A stretch of DNA of 64,000 nt from Arsukibacterium sp. UBA5043 (GTDB taxonomy: Bacteria; Pseudomonadota; Gammaproteobacteria; Enterobacterales; Alteromonadaceae). The translations under genes and the position numbers were made by a program. Numbering within the stretch: the stretch's first letter is position 1; the number at the start of each line of letters is the position of its first letter. This document shows positions 27,399 to 37,456 of this stretch, piece after piece. The DNA is taken from positions 89,466 through 153,465 of the forward strand of contig DIBV01000011.1 in assembly GCA_002415085.1 (NCBI GenBank). Direction: 5' to 3'. The notes beneath the pieces were generated by a model. The model was not told the DNA's origin and did no database searches. It was given only the letters and a program-made list of their open reading frames with translations.

Positions 27399-28790
27399 GT
27401 GGCTGACTGGTTAACCCTGCTTCCGGCGCTTGTCGCCATTGCCGTGGTACTGTGGCGCAAAGAAGTGATTCTGGCCTTGATGTTATCACTATGTACCTCA
27501 GAGCTGCTGATTTTTCTGCAAAATGGCCAGAGCTTTGGCGCTGGTTTACTGCTGGATGGCAGTATTCAGACTCTGGAGCGGATTATTGCCGTTACCGGCG
27601 ATAGTGACAACGCCCGCATTTTAATGTTTTCGCTCTTAGTTGGCGGCTTACTGGCCTATATGCGCTACTCTGGCGGGGTGTCGGCCACGGTGGCGATGCT
27701 GGTTAATAAAGGTATTGCCCGCAATGGCCGCCAGGCCGGCTTACTGACTTTTTTCATCAGTAGTGTCACCTTTATTGAATCGAATTTAAGCTCGCTGACT
27801 GCCGGTATTAGCTCGCGTGGCCTGTTTGATAAATTTAAAATGAGCCGGGCCCGGCTGGCCTATATTATCGACAGCACCAGTGCGCCGATTTGCATTATTA
27901 TTTTACTCAATGGCTGGGGCGCTTATATTCTGGGGCTGCTTAGCACCTATGATTTACCAGAGAGCCCGGTGGCTATTTTAATTGGCACTATCCCGCTTAA
28001 TTTCTATGCCCTGATCACCTTAGTGGTAGTGCTGTACACCATTATCAGTGGCAAGGTATACGGGCCGATGCGTACCTCAGAGCAGCAGCTGCATACCTTA
28101 TCGCACCACAGCGAAATTGAGACTGCACCCAGCCATCCATCTTATATGTTAGTGCCACTGGTAACCCTGGTCGGTGCCATGCTGGGCTTTATGCTGTTAA
28201 CCGGCAATGGCCAGCTGGTGCAGGGCTCAGGTTCTAAGTCGGTGTTATATGCCACCGCACTGGCCTGCGTGGTGGTGTATGCCATGATGCTGCTAAGCCG
28301 CCGTTTTAAACATCAGCAACTGGTGGATATCGGCTTTAAGGGCATTAGTGAACTCCTGCCGCTGGTAACCATCGTGTTGTTATCGTTGTCGCTCGGGTCC
28401 AGCTTAAAACTGCTGGGCACCGGTACCTTTATTGCCAGCATAGTTGATCAGAACCTGCCGCAGGTGCTTATTCCGGCGCTGCTGTTTTTAGCCGGTGCAT
28501 TAATCTCCTTTACCACCGGTACCAGCTGGGGCACCTTTGCCATTCTTATTCCGATTGGTATGCCAATGGTCAGCCTGCTCGGCCTACCGCCACAACTTAT
28601 TCTGGCGGCGATATTAAGCGGTGGGGTGTTTGGCGATCACTGCTCGCCTATTTCCGACAGCACCGCAGTAAGCTCGGTTGCTGCTGGCTGTGATTTACTG
28701 GAACATGTGAAAACCCAGCTGCCCTATGCGCTGGTGTGTGGTGCTATCGCCTTACTCAGCTTTTTGGTTGCCGGTGTACTAATGATCTAA
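27399..28790 (+). CDS. NhaC-family Na+/H+ antiporter-like transporter
   Basis: A 463-residue, about 11-helix secondary transporter of the NhaC group. Typical stretches are FISSVTFIESNLSSLTAGI, FTTGTSWGTFAILIPIGMPM and GGVFGDHCSPISDSTAVSS, the last being the conserved ion-translocation motif. The start is the GTG at 27399, which has AAGGAG seven bases upstream. It is followed after 11 bases by a D-Ala-D-Ala dipeptidase gene. Some NhaC-like proteins exchange organic acids or amino acids, so ion specificity is open. Confidence 0.88.
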   Translation: MADWLTLLPALVAIAVVLWRKEVILALMLSLCTSELLIFLQNGQSFGAGLLLDGSIQTLERIIAVTGDSDNARILMFSLLVGGLLAYMRYSGGVSATVAMLVNKGIARNGRQAGLLTFFISSVTFIESNLSSLTAGISSRGLFDKFKMSRARLAYIIDSTSAPICIIILLNGWGAYILGLLSTYDLPESPVAILIGTIPLNFYALITLVVVLYTIISGKVYGPMRTSEQQLHTLSHHSEIETAPSHPSYMLVPLVTLVGAMLGFMLLTGNGQLVQGSGSKSVLYATALACVVVYAMMLLSRRFKHQQLVDIGFKGISELLPLVTIVLLSLSLGSSLKLLGTGTFIASIVDQNLPQVLIPALLFLAGALISFTTGTSWGTFAILIPIGMPMVSLLGLPPQLILAAILSGGVFGDHCSPISDSTAVSSVAAGCDLLEHVKTQLPYALVCGAIALLSFLVAGVLMI

Positions 28791-28801
28791 CGAGGATAAC
28801 G

Positions 28802-29488
28802 ATGATGAAAATGGCTCTGCTTACCACCCTGCTGGCTCTGACCAGCCCGTTACCGCTTGCTGCTGAGCCATCAGTACCAGCCGACTTTACCGAGGTTTCA
28901 TCGCTGATACCCGATGCCCAAATTCATATGGCGTACCTTGGCAGTAACAACTTTGTTGGTAGTCAGGTGGATGGCTATCAGGCCAATAAATGCTATTTGC
29001 AGCAAAACGCGGCTAATGCGCTGGTAACAGCCCAGCAATTGGCCGCGGCTAAAGGTTTAACCCTGTACATTTATGACTGTTACCGACCACAACGGGCGGT
29101 TAACCACTTTATGCGCTGGGCCAACGATTTAGCCGATACCAGCACCAAAGCCGAATATTACCCTAACCTTGGCAAAGATCAGCTGATTGGCGAATATATT
29201 GCACAAAAGTCCGGCCATAGCCGCGGCAGTACCCTTGATTTAACCCTGGCAGCCAAAGATGAAGCGGGCAACTGGCAGCCGCTGGATATGGGCTCACCGT
29301 TTGATATGTTTGACCCGGTATCCAATGTCGGCCACCCTACCATCAGCAACGCCCAGCAGGCTAACCGCCAGCTGCTTGAAACCATTATGCTGCAGGCCGG
29401 TTTTAAGGTGTACAGCATGGAATGGTGGCATTTTACTCATCAGCCGCCGGTATATACTGATCAGTATTTTGATTTCGTCATTAAATAA
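28802..29488 (+). CDS. Exported D-alanyl-D-alanine dipeptidase (M15D, VanX/DdpX-like)
   Basis: A 228-residue M15 zinc dipeptidase with a signal peptide (MALLTTLLALTSPLPLAA). The zinc and catalytic motifs GHSRGSTLDLTL and MEWWHFTH match VanX/DdpX-type enzymes that hydrolyse D-Ala-D-Ala. A signal peptide suggests periplasmic use on released stem-peptide ends, not vancomycin resistance. ATG at 28802 follows GAGG. Co-transcription with the NhaC-like transporter suggests the products are taken up or that the pair shares a trigger. Confidence 0.88.
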   Translation: MMKMALLTTLLALTSPLPLAAEPSVPADFTEVSSLIPDAQIHMAYLGSNNFVGSQVDGYQANKCYLQQNAANALVTAQQLAAAKGLTLYIYDCYRPQRAVNHFMRWANDLADTSTKAEYYPNLGKDQLIGEYIAQKSGHSRGSTLDLTLAAKDEAGNWQPLDMGSPFDMFDPVSNVGHPTISNAQQANRQLLETIMLQAGFKVYSMEWWHFTHQPPVYTDQYFDFVIK

Positions 29489-29556
29489 GCGGCAAATAAT
29501 TACAAACGATTACATAGGATTAATATTTGATTCATCTGGTCCTTGCTATACCTGTT

Positions 29557-29595
29557 AGTGACTTTACTCGTCTTAATCGCAATTAAGGAGTCACT
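29557..29595 (+). promoter_or_regulatory. Nested RNA hairpin enclosing the RBS of the barrel gene
   Basis: In the leader, CTTAAT (29572-29577) and ATTAAG (29582-29587) form a perfect stem with a CGCA loop. Outside it AGTGACT (29557-29563) pairs perfectly with AGTCACT (29589-29595), which ends at the base before the ATG. The Shine-Dalgarno AAGGAG (29585-29590) lies within the fold, so the structure could hide the RBS. Confidence 0.55.
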
Positions 29596-30177
29596 ATGCG
29601 TAAACTACTAGCAACCACCCTACTCGCAGGGACCTTCTTCTCCGCAGCTGCCGCTGCCCAAAGCTACGACAAGGGCTTTTATCTGGGCGGCCACTACGGT
29701 CAGCATAAAGTAGAACTGGAATCCGATTTTGCCGATACCGATGTTAAATTTGGGGTAGCCGGAGTCAATGCTGGTTTGCAACTTACCAGTTTTCTGGCGC
29801 TGGAAGCCCGCTATGCTATTGGCGTAGAAGATGAAGAAATTTTTGATAACGACGATTCAGCCCGTTATGAAATAGACCGCCATATGGCATTGATGGCTAA
29901 AGGCTCTATACCATTGGGAGATCGTTTCTCCCTGTTTGCCACCGCAGGTTATGGTGAAACCAAATACAATTTCGCCTACGATATTCCCGGTTTAACCGGC
30001 TCAGAGTCGACCACCGAAAGTGGCTTTATTTATGGCGCAGGCGCCAACTTTCACCTGACCAACAGTTTAAGTCTGGTAGCCGAGTACAATGTACTGCCCG
30101 ATCTGGAAGATGAAGACGACGGCCTGGTTGAGTCTGATGTGTCATTAATGACTGTCGGCCTGAACTATACGTTTTAG
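29596..30177 (+). CDS. Small outer-membrane beta-barrel protein (OmpA-like/OprG-type porin fold)
   Basis: A 193-residue protein with signal peptide MRKLLATTLLAGTFFSAAAAAQ and alternating hydrophobic strands typical of an eight-stranded barrel (GFYLGGHYGQHKVE, VNAGLQLTSFLALEARYAIG, FSLFATAGYGETKYNF, LMTVGLNYTF). It ends in Phe, as expected for BAM recognition. Acidic loops are rich in Asp/Glu. Family role unknown; similar proteins affect adhesion or envelope stability. SD AAGGAG lies in a hairpin. Confidence 0.88.
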   Translation: MRKLLATTLLAGTFFSAAAAAQSYDKGFYLGGHYGQHKVELESDFADTDVKFGVAGVNAGLQLTSFLALEARYAIGVEDEEIFDNDDSARYEIDRHMALMAKGSIPLGDRFSLFATAGYGETKYNFAYDIPGLTGSESTTESGFIYGAGANFHLTNSLSLVAEYNVLPDLEDEDDGLVESDVSLMTVGLNYTF

Positions 30178-30202
30178 GTTGCACTGTTACCGATAAATAT
30201 AG

Positions 30203-30222
30203 CCCGCCAGCGCCCTGGCGGG
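30203..30222 (+). terminator. Hairpin after the barrel gene
   Basis: CCCGCCAG and CTGGCGGG (8 perfect GC-rich pairs) with a CGCC loop lie 25 bases after the stop. The downstream T-run is weak (TTCACCGTTT), so this may act as a partial terminator or mRNA 3' stabiliser. Confidence 0.55.
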
Positions 30223-30359
30223 TTCACCGTTTAAATCCCCCATTTCAGCGTCGCTACTGCTTAATTATCCAACAGCACCCTGATTTTGCATTTTCAACCT
30301 TGCTTTCAGCTGTTCCATCAAACACACTGAGACTATCTCAGGTTCAGCGGTAGTACAGT

Positions 30360-33300
30360 TTGTTATCTGTAATTCTGAAGCGACTTATCACAGCTCTGGT
30401 CTATATTTGCCTCGGTTGCTATTGGTTAACTACCGGGGCGGCTGCTGCCACTTATTTTGAAAAAATATTAATAGACAATAACTTACCCAATGTAGGTATT
30501 TACAGTATTACCCAGGACCGTAACGGTTACCTCTGGCTGGCATCAACCAATACCGGTTTAATGCAATTTGACGGTTATCAGTTTCAGCAACAGCCACTGT
30601 TAAACAAAACCCTGACCAAGCTGAAATCAGTACCGGATATTGATGCCATTACCTTCGACAGCCAGAACAACTTGTGGGCAGGCAGCTGGGGTTATGGCCT
30701 GGCTAAAATTCATGCTGATAGCGGTACCATTGAGCTGTTTGACGGCGCATCTGATGCCCTGGCCAGCCCATTTGTGCAGAAGTTATTTACTGATCAGCAG
30801 CAGCGCGTATGGGTTGGCACCACCAAGGGAATAAACCGTTATGATGAAAAAAATGGTTTTAGCCGCATCGATCAGACAAGTGATAACTTACCCAGCAGAC
30901 GAATTTGGGATTTTGCCCAGACCCCCGATCAAACGCTATGGATTGCCACCTCCGCTGGTTTACTAAGCTGGCAGGATGACAAAGGGTTTGGCAAACCGTT
31001 GTATCCACATGGCAATAGCGGTACTGATAACGAAATCCGGGCATTACAGGTGGTAGGTAATGAGGTATGGCTTGGCACCAGCCGCGGCTTATTTGTCTAC
31101 CAGCCCGCACAGCAGCGCTTTATGCGGGTAAGGTTACCTGATCAGCAAATACTGCCGGTAATTAATGCGCTAAGCACCAGCGTTGAAGGTAATTTACTGA
31201 TTGGTACTTTCAATGGCATTTATTCAGTTGATCCGGTAAAGCGAACTTTTGTAAAACGTCTGCAAGATTATGTTGAGCTGGAGCATATTAATGTCCGGAC
31301 TTTTTTTATTGATAAAAGTCAGGTCACCTGGGTTGGTACCCGGGAAAGTGGCCTATTTTTTAAAACACGCCAGCGCAATGCGTTTCAGAATACCGCCGAT
31401 GCGGCACTGGCAACACTGCAAAACAGCATTACGGCCCCGGTATTAAGTTTGCTGGCGGAAGCAGACCAACTTTGGTTTGGTCAGCATGGCAGCGTCAGTC
31501 GTTATTCTCATAGGTCAAAGCAGGTACAACAATATGACCTGCCTGGCAGAGTAAATGTAATTCGGCGCGCCCCTGACGATGTTATCTGGGTCGGCAGCGA
31601 CAATGGTATTTTCCGGTATTATGAAACCAGCGACGATACCAGCGGCAATGCCATCAGCGATATCAGTGGCCAGTTTATCCGCTTTGCCACCCCATACACC
31701 GCATCAGGCATGGCACAGCAAAATGCCCGAGATATCCAATTTACCGATGACAATAAAACCATTATTAACATTTGGAACAATGGTGTTTTATTGTTTGATA
31801 ACCAGACCGGGGCGGTCAGTCATTTTTTAGCCGATATAAGCCAGACTATGATAGGCGACGCCATCCAGGCGATGTTGGTTACCCCCGATTATATCTGGCT
31901 GGCAAGCCGGCTTAGCGGTTTGTATTTAATAGACCGGCAAACTCTGTCAATTGTACCAATAAAAACATTAAGCAACTCGTCGCTACTGTCGCCAGACTTT
32001 ACCGGTCAGCTCACCTGTCTTGCTCATGCTCCCGACAATAGTGTTGTGATATGCTCTGAACAGGGTTTACTACGCGTTAACCAAAATAACGGTGCCGTTC
32101 AGCTCATTGCTACCACTAGTGGTCTTTCGGGTAAATCGCTGGTTGGTGCGCATACCGACAAACTGAATAATATCTGGGTAATGAGCACCGTCGGCCTTGA
32201 TTTGATTAAGCCTGATGGCACTATTGCTTATTTTGACCAGATTGATGGTTTAAACAGCAATGAAATGATGTTTGCTGCTGTGGCGGAAGACGACAACCAG
32301 CTTTATTTTGGTTCTGACGCAGGTTTAGAATTAGTGACACCCAGCAGGCTGCTGCCACCACTGTCAGCGGTTGCCCAGGCCATAACCAGAGTAACCTTTG
32401 ATCAAAAACCGGCTACTGCCAGTGGTCTGTTAAGCCCTATTGAGTCAATATCTGTACCTGCTGAGGTCTCCAGAATAGCATTTCACTTCGCCAGTTTCGA
32501 TTTTAATAACCCCGTCCGCAATCGTTATTTATATAAACTCAGTGGTTATGACGAAAGCTGGCAACAACTTAACAACGGCAATGTTGCGTCCTTTACTAAG
32601 CTGGCACCAGGTACCTATACCCTGTTTATGCAAGCAAGTAATAATCAGCAACTTTTCAGTGGCGAAATAACCCGGTTAAAAATTGAGGTGCAACCTCACT
32701 GGTGGCAGCGCAAAACAGTTCAGCTGCTATTTGCACTGGTCATTATCGGCCTGTTAAGTTATATCATCAAATCTCATATCAACAAGGTACATCAGGTTAA
32801 TGCGCTGCTGGAAGAAGCCGTTGCAGAACGGACCACTGAGCTTGAACACAGTTTAAAAAAACAACAACAGGCCTATCAGGAACTGCAACAGCTTGATTTA
32901 ATGAAAGACCAGTTTATCTCTACTGTCAGCCATGAATTACGCACCCCCCTTACTTCAATCAGCGGTGCCCTCAATCTGGCATTGTCTGGCGCCCTTGACG
33001 CCAAACCGGCTAAAAAACAGCACTTATTGCAAATTGCTAACAGTAACAGCCAGCGGCTGACCCTGCTGATTAACGATTTACTGGATTTGGAAAAGCTGGC
33101 AGCCAGCCAGATGGTCTTGTCCATGCAACCGCATGATATTGCGGTCATTACTCAGCGTGCTGTTACAGAGAACTCTCCCTATGGCCTTAAGCGGCAGATA
33201 AGCTTACGCTATATACCGCCAGCCGAAAATATGGCCACCATCGCCCTGGTCGATGAAAACCGCTTACTGCAGGTTTTAGCGAATGTGCTGTCTAACGCCA

Positions 33301-33590
33301 TTAAATTTTCGCCCGAACAGGACGAGGTGAACATCAGCCTGCAACAGCAAAACACCGATATAGCCATTGTTATTAGCGATAACGGCCCGGGTATTACGGT
33401 TGCATTTCAGCAACGGATATTTCAGCGTTTTGCCCAGGAAAATGCCAGCAATACCAGAGAGCAAGGCGGCACGGGGCTGGGGCTGGCCTTGTCACAGGAA
33501 TTAATGCACGCAATGGACGGCGATATTTCCTTTGTCTCTGAACCTGGCAAGGGAACAACATTCTATGTAACCCTGCCGCTGCAGGCATAA
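30360..33590 (+). CDS. Periplasmic beta-propeller sensor histidine kinase
   Basis: A 1076-residue membrane kinase. After a signal/anchor helix come repeated Reg_prop blades (for example ITQDRNGYLWLASTNTGL), a Y_Y_Y domain (YLYKLSGYDESW...), a membrane helix near 780-800, a coiled coil, HisKA (FISTVSHELRTPLTSI, phospho-His858) and HATPase (NVLSNAIKFSP, ISDNGPGI, GGTGLGLAL). It resembles hybrid sensors of glycan utilisation but stops after the ATPase: no receiver, no DNA-binding domain. No response regulator is adjacent. The start appears to be TTG with a poor RBS. A small palindrome CTGAGA-CTA-TCTCAG ends 18 bases upstream. Confidence 0.88.
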   Translation: MLSVILKRLITALVYICLGCYWLTTGAAAATYFEKILIDNNLPNVGIYSITQDRNGYLWLASTNTGLMQFDGYQFQQQPLLNKTLTKLKSVPDIDAITFDSQNNLWAGSWGYGLAKIHADSGTIELFDGASDALASPFVQKLFTDQQQRVWVGTTKGINRYDEKNGFSRIDQTSDNLPSRRIWDFAQTPDQTLWIATSAGLLSWQDDKGFGKPLYPHGNSGTDNEIRALQVVGNEVWLGTSRGLFVYQPAQQRFMRVRLPDQQILPVINALSTSVEGNLLIGTFNGIYSVDPVKRTFVKRLQDYVELEHINVRTFFIDKSQVTWVGTRESGLFFKTRQRNAFQNTADAALATLQNSITAPVLSLLAEADQLWFGQHGSVSRYSHRSKQVQQYDLPGRVNVIRRAPDDVIWVGSDNGIFRYYETSDDTSGNAISDISGQFIRFATPYTASGMAQQNARDIQFTDDNKTIINIWNNGVLLFDNQTGAVSHFLADISQTMIGDAIQAMLVTPDYIWLASRLSGLYLIDRQTLSIVPIKTLSNSSLLSPDFTGQLTCLAHAPDNSVVICSEQGLLRVNQNNGAVQLIATTSGLSGKSLVGAHTDKLNNIWVMSTVGLDLIKPDGTIAYFDQIDGLNSNEMMFAAVAEDDNQLYFGSDAGLELVTPSRLLPPLSAVAQAITRVTFDQKPATASGLLSPIESISVPAEVSRIAFHFASFDFNNPVRNRYLYKLSGYDESWQQLNNGNVASFTKLAPGTYTLFMQASNNQQLFSGEITRLKIEVQPHWWQRKTVQLLFALVIIGLLSYIIKSHINKVHQVNALLEEAVAERTTELEHSLKKQQQAYQELQQLDLMKDQFISTVSHELRTPLTSISGALNLALSGALDAKPAKKQHLLQIANSNSQRLTLLINDLLDLEKLAASQMVLSMQPHDIAVITQRAVTENSPYGLKRQISLRYIPPAENMATIALVDENRLLQVLANVLSNAIKFSPEQDEVNISLQQQNTDIAIVISDNGPGITVAFQQRIFQRFAQENASNTREQGGTGLGLALSQELMHAMDGDISFVSEPGKGTTFYVTLPLQA

Positions 33591-33664
33591 AACTGCCCCC
33601 ATCTGCGCCAGATCTGTTAGAATTCGCAAACGCTATTTTTTAAACTTCTGACAGTAAATTAACT

Positions 33665-34282
33665 ATGCCCAGACGTACTAAAGCCGAAGCAGAAAGCACC
33701 CGCGCTGCCATTCTTGATGCTGCAGAACTGCTGTTTTTTGAGCAGGGAGTGTCCCGCACTACGCTGGAAAAAATTGCGGTAGCAGCTAATGTCACCCGCG
33801 GCGCAATTTACTGGCATTTTCAGAATAAAGCCGATTTATTTAATGCCATGATGGAGCGGGTCCGGCTGCCGTTTCAAACAATGCTAACGGAAATAGATAA
33901 TAACCTTGCCGCTGATCCGTTCAGTCAGCTACAGCAGCTGTTTAGCAATGGCTTACAGCTGATTGCCAGTAGTGAGCAGAAACGGCGGGTTCTGACGATT
34001 ATTTTTCACCGCTGCGAATATATTGATGAGTTAAACCCCGCGGTAACCAAACAAGATGAATTAGATACCCAGACCGTCGCCGTGATGCAGCGGGCATTTG
34101 AGCGGGCTGCGGCCGCAGGCACCTTGCGCGACGGTATTACTCCTCGGCTGGCCGCTAATGCCATGCATATGTATGTCGGCGGTATCATCAGCCATTTCTT
34201 GTTAAAACCGCAGCAGTGTGACCTGATGCAACATGCCCCGGCGCTGATTGATACTATGTTGCAGGGCCTGAAAAAGGCATAA
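33665..34282 (+). CDS. TetR-family repressor, AcrR-like
   Basis: A 205-residue regulator. The N-terminal TetR helix-turn-helix is canonical: RAAILDAAELLFFEQG, TTLEKIAVAANVTRGAIYWHF, KADLFNAM. The C-terminal ligand domain (50-205) resembles TetR_C_2 of AcrR-type efflux repressors (LTIIFHRCEYIDELNP). It is convergent with acrB rather than divergent from acrA. A matching palindromic operator lies upstream of acrA, 4.4 kb away. Control of the pump is inferred. Confidence 0.88.
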   Translation: MPRRTKAEAESTRAAILDAAELLFFEQGVSRTTLEKIAVAANVTRGAIYWHFQNKADLFNAMMERVRLPFQTMLTEIDNNLAADPFSQLQQLFSNGLQLIASSEQKRRVLTIIFHRCEYIDELNPAVTKQDELDTQTVAVMQRAFERAAAAGTLRDGITPRLAANAMHMYVGGIISHFLLKPQQCDLMQHAPALIDTMLQGLKKA

Positions 34283-34321
34283 AAAAACCAGCTGGCCGTA
34301 ATTGCAAAACGGTTCAGCTGG
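34281..34321 (-). terminator. Rho-independent terminator of acrAB
   Basis: Read on the minus strand, CCAGCTG...CAGCTGG and inner CCGT/ACGG form a long stem, followed at once by a run of seven Ts. It lies 28 bases beyond the acrB stop. On the plus strand it lacks a T-run, so it serves mainly acrAB. Confidence 0.75.
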
Positions 34322-34348
34322 CAAAGGTACTAACATTTCAAGCCTGAC

Positions 34349-37300
34349 TCAGCTAACCGCTGTAGTCTTTTTGGCAAACACTTTCATTATCACCAGATAA
34401 AATACCGGCACTAAGAACACCGCCAGCACTGTGGCCGAGATCATGCCACCGAGCACGCCGGTACCAATGGCATTGCGACTGGCCGAGCCAGCACCGGAGC
34501 TGATTGCCAGCGGCAATACCCCCAGTGAAAACGCCATCGACGTCATAATTATCGGCCGCAAGCGCAGGCGCACCGCTTCCAGAATTGCCGCGGTGAGCTC
34601 TTTACCCTGCTGCTGCAGCTCACGGGCGAACTCAACAATTAAAATCGCGTTTTTCGAGGCCAGGCCCATCGTTGTCAACAGCCCGACCTGAAAATAGACA
34701 TCGTTGCCCATACCGCGCAGATAAGCAGCCGTAAGGGCGCCGATAATCCCCAATGGCACCACTAAAATAACCGCAAAAGGCACACTCCAGCTTTCATACA
34801 GCGCCGCCAGACATAAAAACACCACCAGAATAGACAGGGCATACAGCGCCGGGGCTTGTGAGCCAGACAGTTTTTCCTGATAAGAGGTTGCGGTCCACTC
34901 AAAGCCGATACCAGCGGGGAGCTGACTAATTAGTTGCTCCATGGTTGCCATGGCATCACCCGAGCTGGTGCCGGGCGCCGGCTCACCCTGAATTTCCATC
35001 GCCGACACGCCATTATAGCGTTCCAGCCGCTGCGGCCCGTATACCCAGTCACTGCTGGCGAAAGAGCTGAAACTAACCATCTCGCCATCGCGGTTGCGGA
35101 CATGCCAGCGCTGAATATCTTCCGGGGTCATCCGAAACTCAGGTTCTGCCTGCACAAACACCTTTTTCACCCGGCCGCGATCAGTAAAGTCATTAACATA
35201 GGTCGAGCCCCAGCCAATCGACAATGTCTGGTTGATATCGCTCAGCGCCACACCCAGTGCCTGGGCTTTTAACTGATCAACATTAATTTGCAGTTGGGGC
35301 GCATCTTCCATGCCGTTGGGCCGCACGCCAAGCAGGTTGGGTTGCTGTGCCGCCATTCCCAGCAACTGGTTGCGGGCATTTAACAGCGCCTCATGGCCCA
35401 GGCCGCCGCGATCCTGTAAAAACAATGAAAAGCCGGTTGCCCGGCCAAGCTCGGCAATCGGTGGCAGGTTAAAGGCAAAAATCTGCGCCTCTTTTACCGT
35501 ACCGAAAAAGCCCCAGGCCCGGCCTATTACCGCCTGCACGCTATCAGCCGGGCCACGCTGGTCCCAGTCCTTTAACCGGACAAACGCCAGGCCCATATTC
35601 TGGCCGCTACCGGCAAAGCTGAAACCCGACACGGTAAAGACCGATTCCACAGCCTGTTCAGTGGCATAGTGGGCAGCGACTTTATCCATTACCGCCTCGG
35701 TCCGCTCTTGGCTGGCACCGGTGGGCAACTGGACCATACTTAAAAATACACCCTGATCTTCTTCCGGCAAAAACGAGGTCGGCAGGCGGATAAACATCAG
35801 TGCCATTACCAGCACAATAACACCGTACACCAGCATCGAGCGTTTCGGTCGGGCCAGCATACCGGCCACACCGCGCTGGTAGCTTTGGTTACTGCGCTCA
35901 AAGCCGCGGTTAAACCAGCCAAAAAAGCCGCGTTTTGCCTGGTGATCGCCAGCAACAGGTTTCAGCATGGTGGCACACAAAGCCGGGGTAAAAATAACCG
36001 CTACCAGCACCGACAGCGCCATTGCGGTAACGATGGTAATGGAAAACTGCTGATAGATAGCACCGGTGGCGCCACCAAAAAAAGCCATTGGCACAAATAC
36101 CGCCGATAATACCAGGCCAATGCCCACCAGGGCGCCGGTGATCTGACCCATTGATTTACGGGTTGCTTCAACCGGGCCCAGGCTTTCCTCACTCATTACC
36201 CGCTCAACGTTTTCTACCACGACTATGGCATCATCTACCAGCAGGCCGATGGCCAGCACCATACCAAACATGGTCAGGGTATTAATGGTAAAACCAAAGG
36301 CGGCCATCACGCCAAAGGTCCCCAGCAGCACTACCGGCACCGCCAGGGTCGGTATTAACGTCGCCCGGAAGTTCTGTAAAAACAAGTACATCACCAGAAA
36401 TACCAGAATAATGGCTTCAATCAGGGTTTGCACCACTGAGCTTATTGATACTTCAACAAAGGGCGTGGTGTCATAAGGAATAACGGCGGTTAAGCCCTGT
36501 GGAAAATACGGCTCTAACTCGGCCAGTTTGGTTTTTACTGCTGCTGCAGTATCCAATGCGTTGGCGCCGGTGGCCAGCTCTATCGCTAAGCCGGTGGCCA
36601 TTTTGCCGTTGTAGCGGGCAATAATAGAATAATCTTCGCCGCCCAGTTCAACCCGCGCCACATCGCGCAGCTTAACCATGGCACCGTCGCTGTTTACTTT
36701 CAGCAATATCTGGCCGAACTCTTCAGCCGAGGTCAGCCGGGTCTGAGCCAGGATCGCCGCATTGTACTGCTGGCCGGGCAATGCCGGCGCGCCACCTAAC
36801 TGGCCTGCCGTAACCTGATTATTCTGTACTTGTAATGCCGCCGTCACATCAGCCGGGGTTAACTGAAACTGGTTTAGTTTATCGGCATCGAGCCAGATCC
36901 GCATTGCATATTGGCTGCCAAATACCTGCACATTACCTACACCGTTGGTACGGCTTAACGGGTCTTTAATATTGGCCACCACAAAATCGGCAATATCATC
37001 CCGGGCCAGGCTGCCATCTTCTGAGATAAAGCCTACAACCATCAGAAAGCCACCACTGGACTTTGCTACCCGCACGCCATTTTGCTGTACTTCCTGTGGT
37101 AGCAACGGCAGCGCTTGTTGCAGTTTATTTTGTACCTGCACCTGAGCAATATCGGCATCGGTGCCGGTCTCAAAGGTCAGGGTCAGGCTGACATTGCCGG
37201 ACGAGTCAGAATTCGCCGACATATACATCAGGTTATCCAGGCCATTCATCGCCTGCTCAATCACCTGAGTAACCGCAAATTCTGCCGTCTGGGCCGAGGC

Positions 37301-37453
37301 GCCCCGATATGAGGCACTGATACTGATTGCCGGTGGCGCTATCCGCGGGTACTGCTCAACCGGCAGTTGTTTAATCGCCAGTAAACCGGCCAGCATAATA
37401 ACAATGGCGATAACCCAGGCAAAAATAGGCCTGCTGATAAAAAAATTAGCCAT
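34349..37453 (-). CDS. acrB: RND multidrug efflux permease (AcrB/MexB type)
   Basis: A 1034-residue HAE1-family inner-membrane RND pump of normal length with twelve helices and two large periplasmic loops. Clear signs are [23 protein letters not shown] at the N-terminus, the proton-relay [18 protein letters not shown] in helix 4, and [29 protein letters not shown] near the C-terminus. It starts three bases after the acrA stop. It exports drugs, dyes or bile-like compounds with an adaptor and a TolC-type channel encoded elsewhere. Confidence 0.96.
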   Translation of the reverse strand: MANFFISRPIFAWVIAIVIMLAGLLAIKQLPVEQYPRIAPPAISISASYRGASAQTAEFAVTQVIEQAMNGLDNLMYMSANSDSSGNVSLTLTFETGTDADIAQVQVQNKLQQALPLLPQEVQQNGVRVAKSSGGFLMVVGFISEDGSLARDDIADFVVANIKDPLSRTNGVGNVQVFGSQYAMRIWLDADKLNQFQLTPADVTAALQVQNNQVTAGQLGGAPALPGQQYNAAILAQTRLTSAEEFGQILLKVNSDGAMVKLRDVARVELGGEDYSIIARYNGKMATGLAIELATGANALDTAAAVKTKLAELEPYFPQGLTAVIPYDTTPFVEVSISSVVQTLIEAIILVFLVMYLFLQNFRATLIPTLAVPVVLLGTFGVMAAFGFTINTLTMFGMVLAIGLLVDDAIVVVENVERVMSEESLGPVEATRKSMGQITGALVGIGLVLSAVFVPMAFFGGATGAIYQQFSITIVTAMALSVLVAVIFTPALCATMLKPVAGDHQAKRGFFGWFNRGFERSNQSYQRGVAGMLARPKRSMLVYGVIVLVMALMFIRLPTSFLPEEDQGVFLSMVQLPTGASQERTEAVMDKVAAHYATEQAVESVFTVSGFSFAGSGQNMGLAFVRLKDWDQRGPADSVQAVIGRAWGFFGTVKEAQIFAFNLPPIAELGRATGFSLFLQDRGGLGHEALLNARNQLLGMAAQQPNLLGVRPNGMEDAPQLQINVDQLKAQALGVALSDINQTLSIGWGSTYVNDFTDRGRVKKVFVQAEPEFRMTPEDIQRWHVRNRDGEMVSFSSFASSDWVYGPQRLERYNGVSAMEIQGEPAPGTSSGDAMATMEQLISQLPAGIGFEWTATSYQEKLSGSQAPALYALSILVVFLCLAALYESWSVPFAVILVVPLGIIGALTAAYLRGMGNDVYFQVGLLTTMGLASKNAILIVEFARELQQQGKELTAAILEAVRLRLRPIIMTSMAFSLGVLPLAISSGAGSASRNAIGTGVLGGMISATVLAVFLVPVFYLVIMKVFAKKTTAVS

Positions 37454-37456
37454 GGG

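Noticed and set aside
35310-35669. 119-codon frame antisense to acrB
   Set aside because: Opposite a full-length RND pump with all motifs; no independent support.
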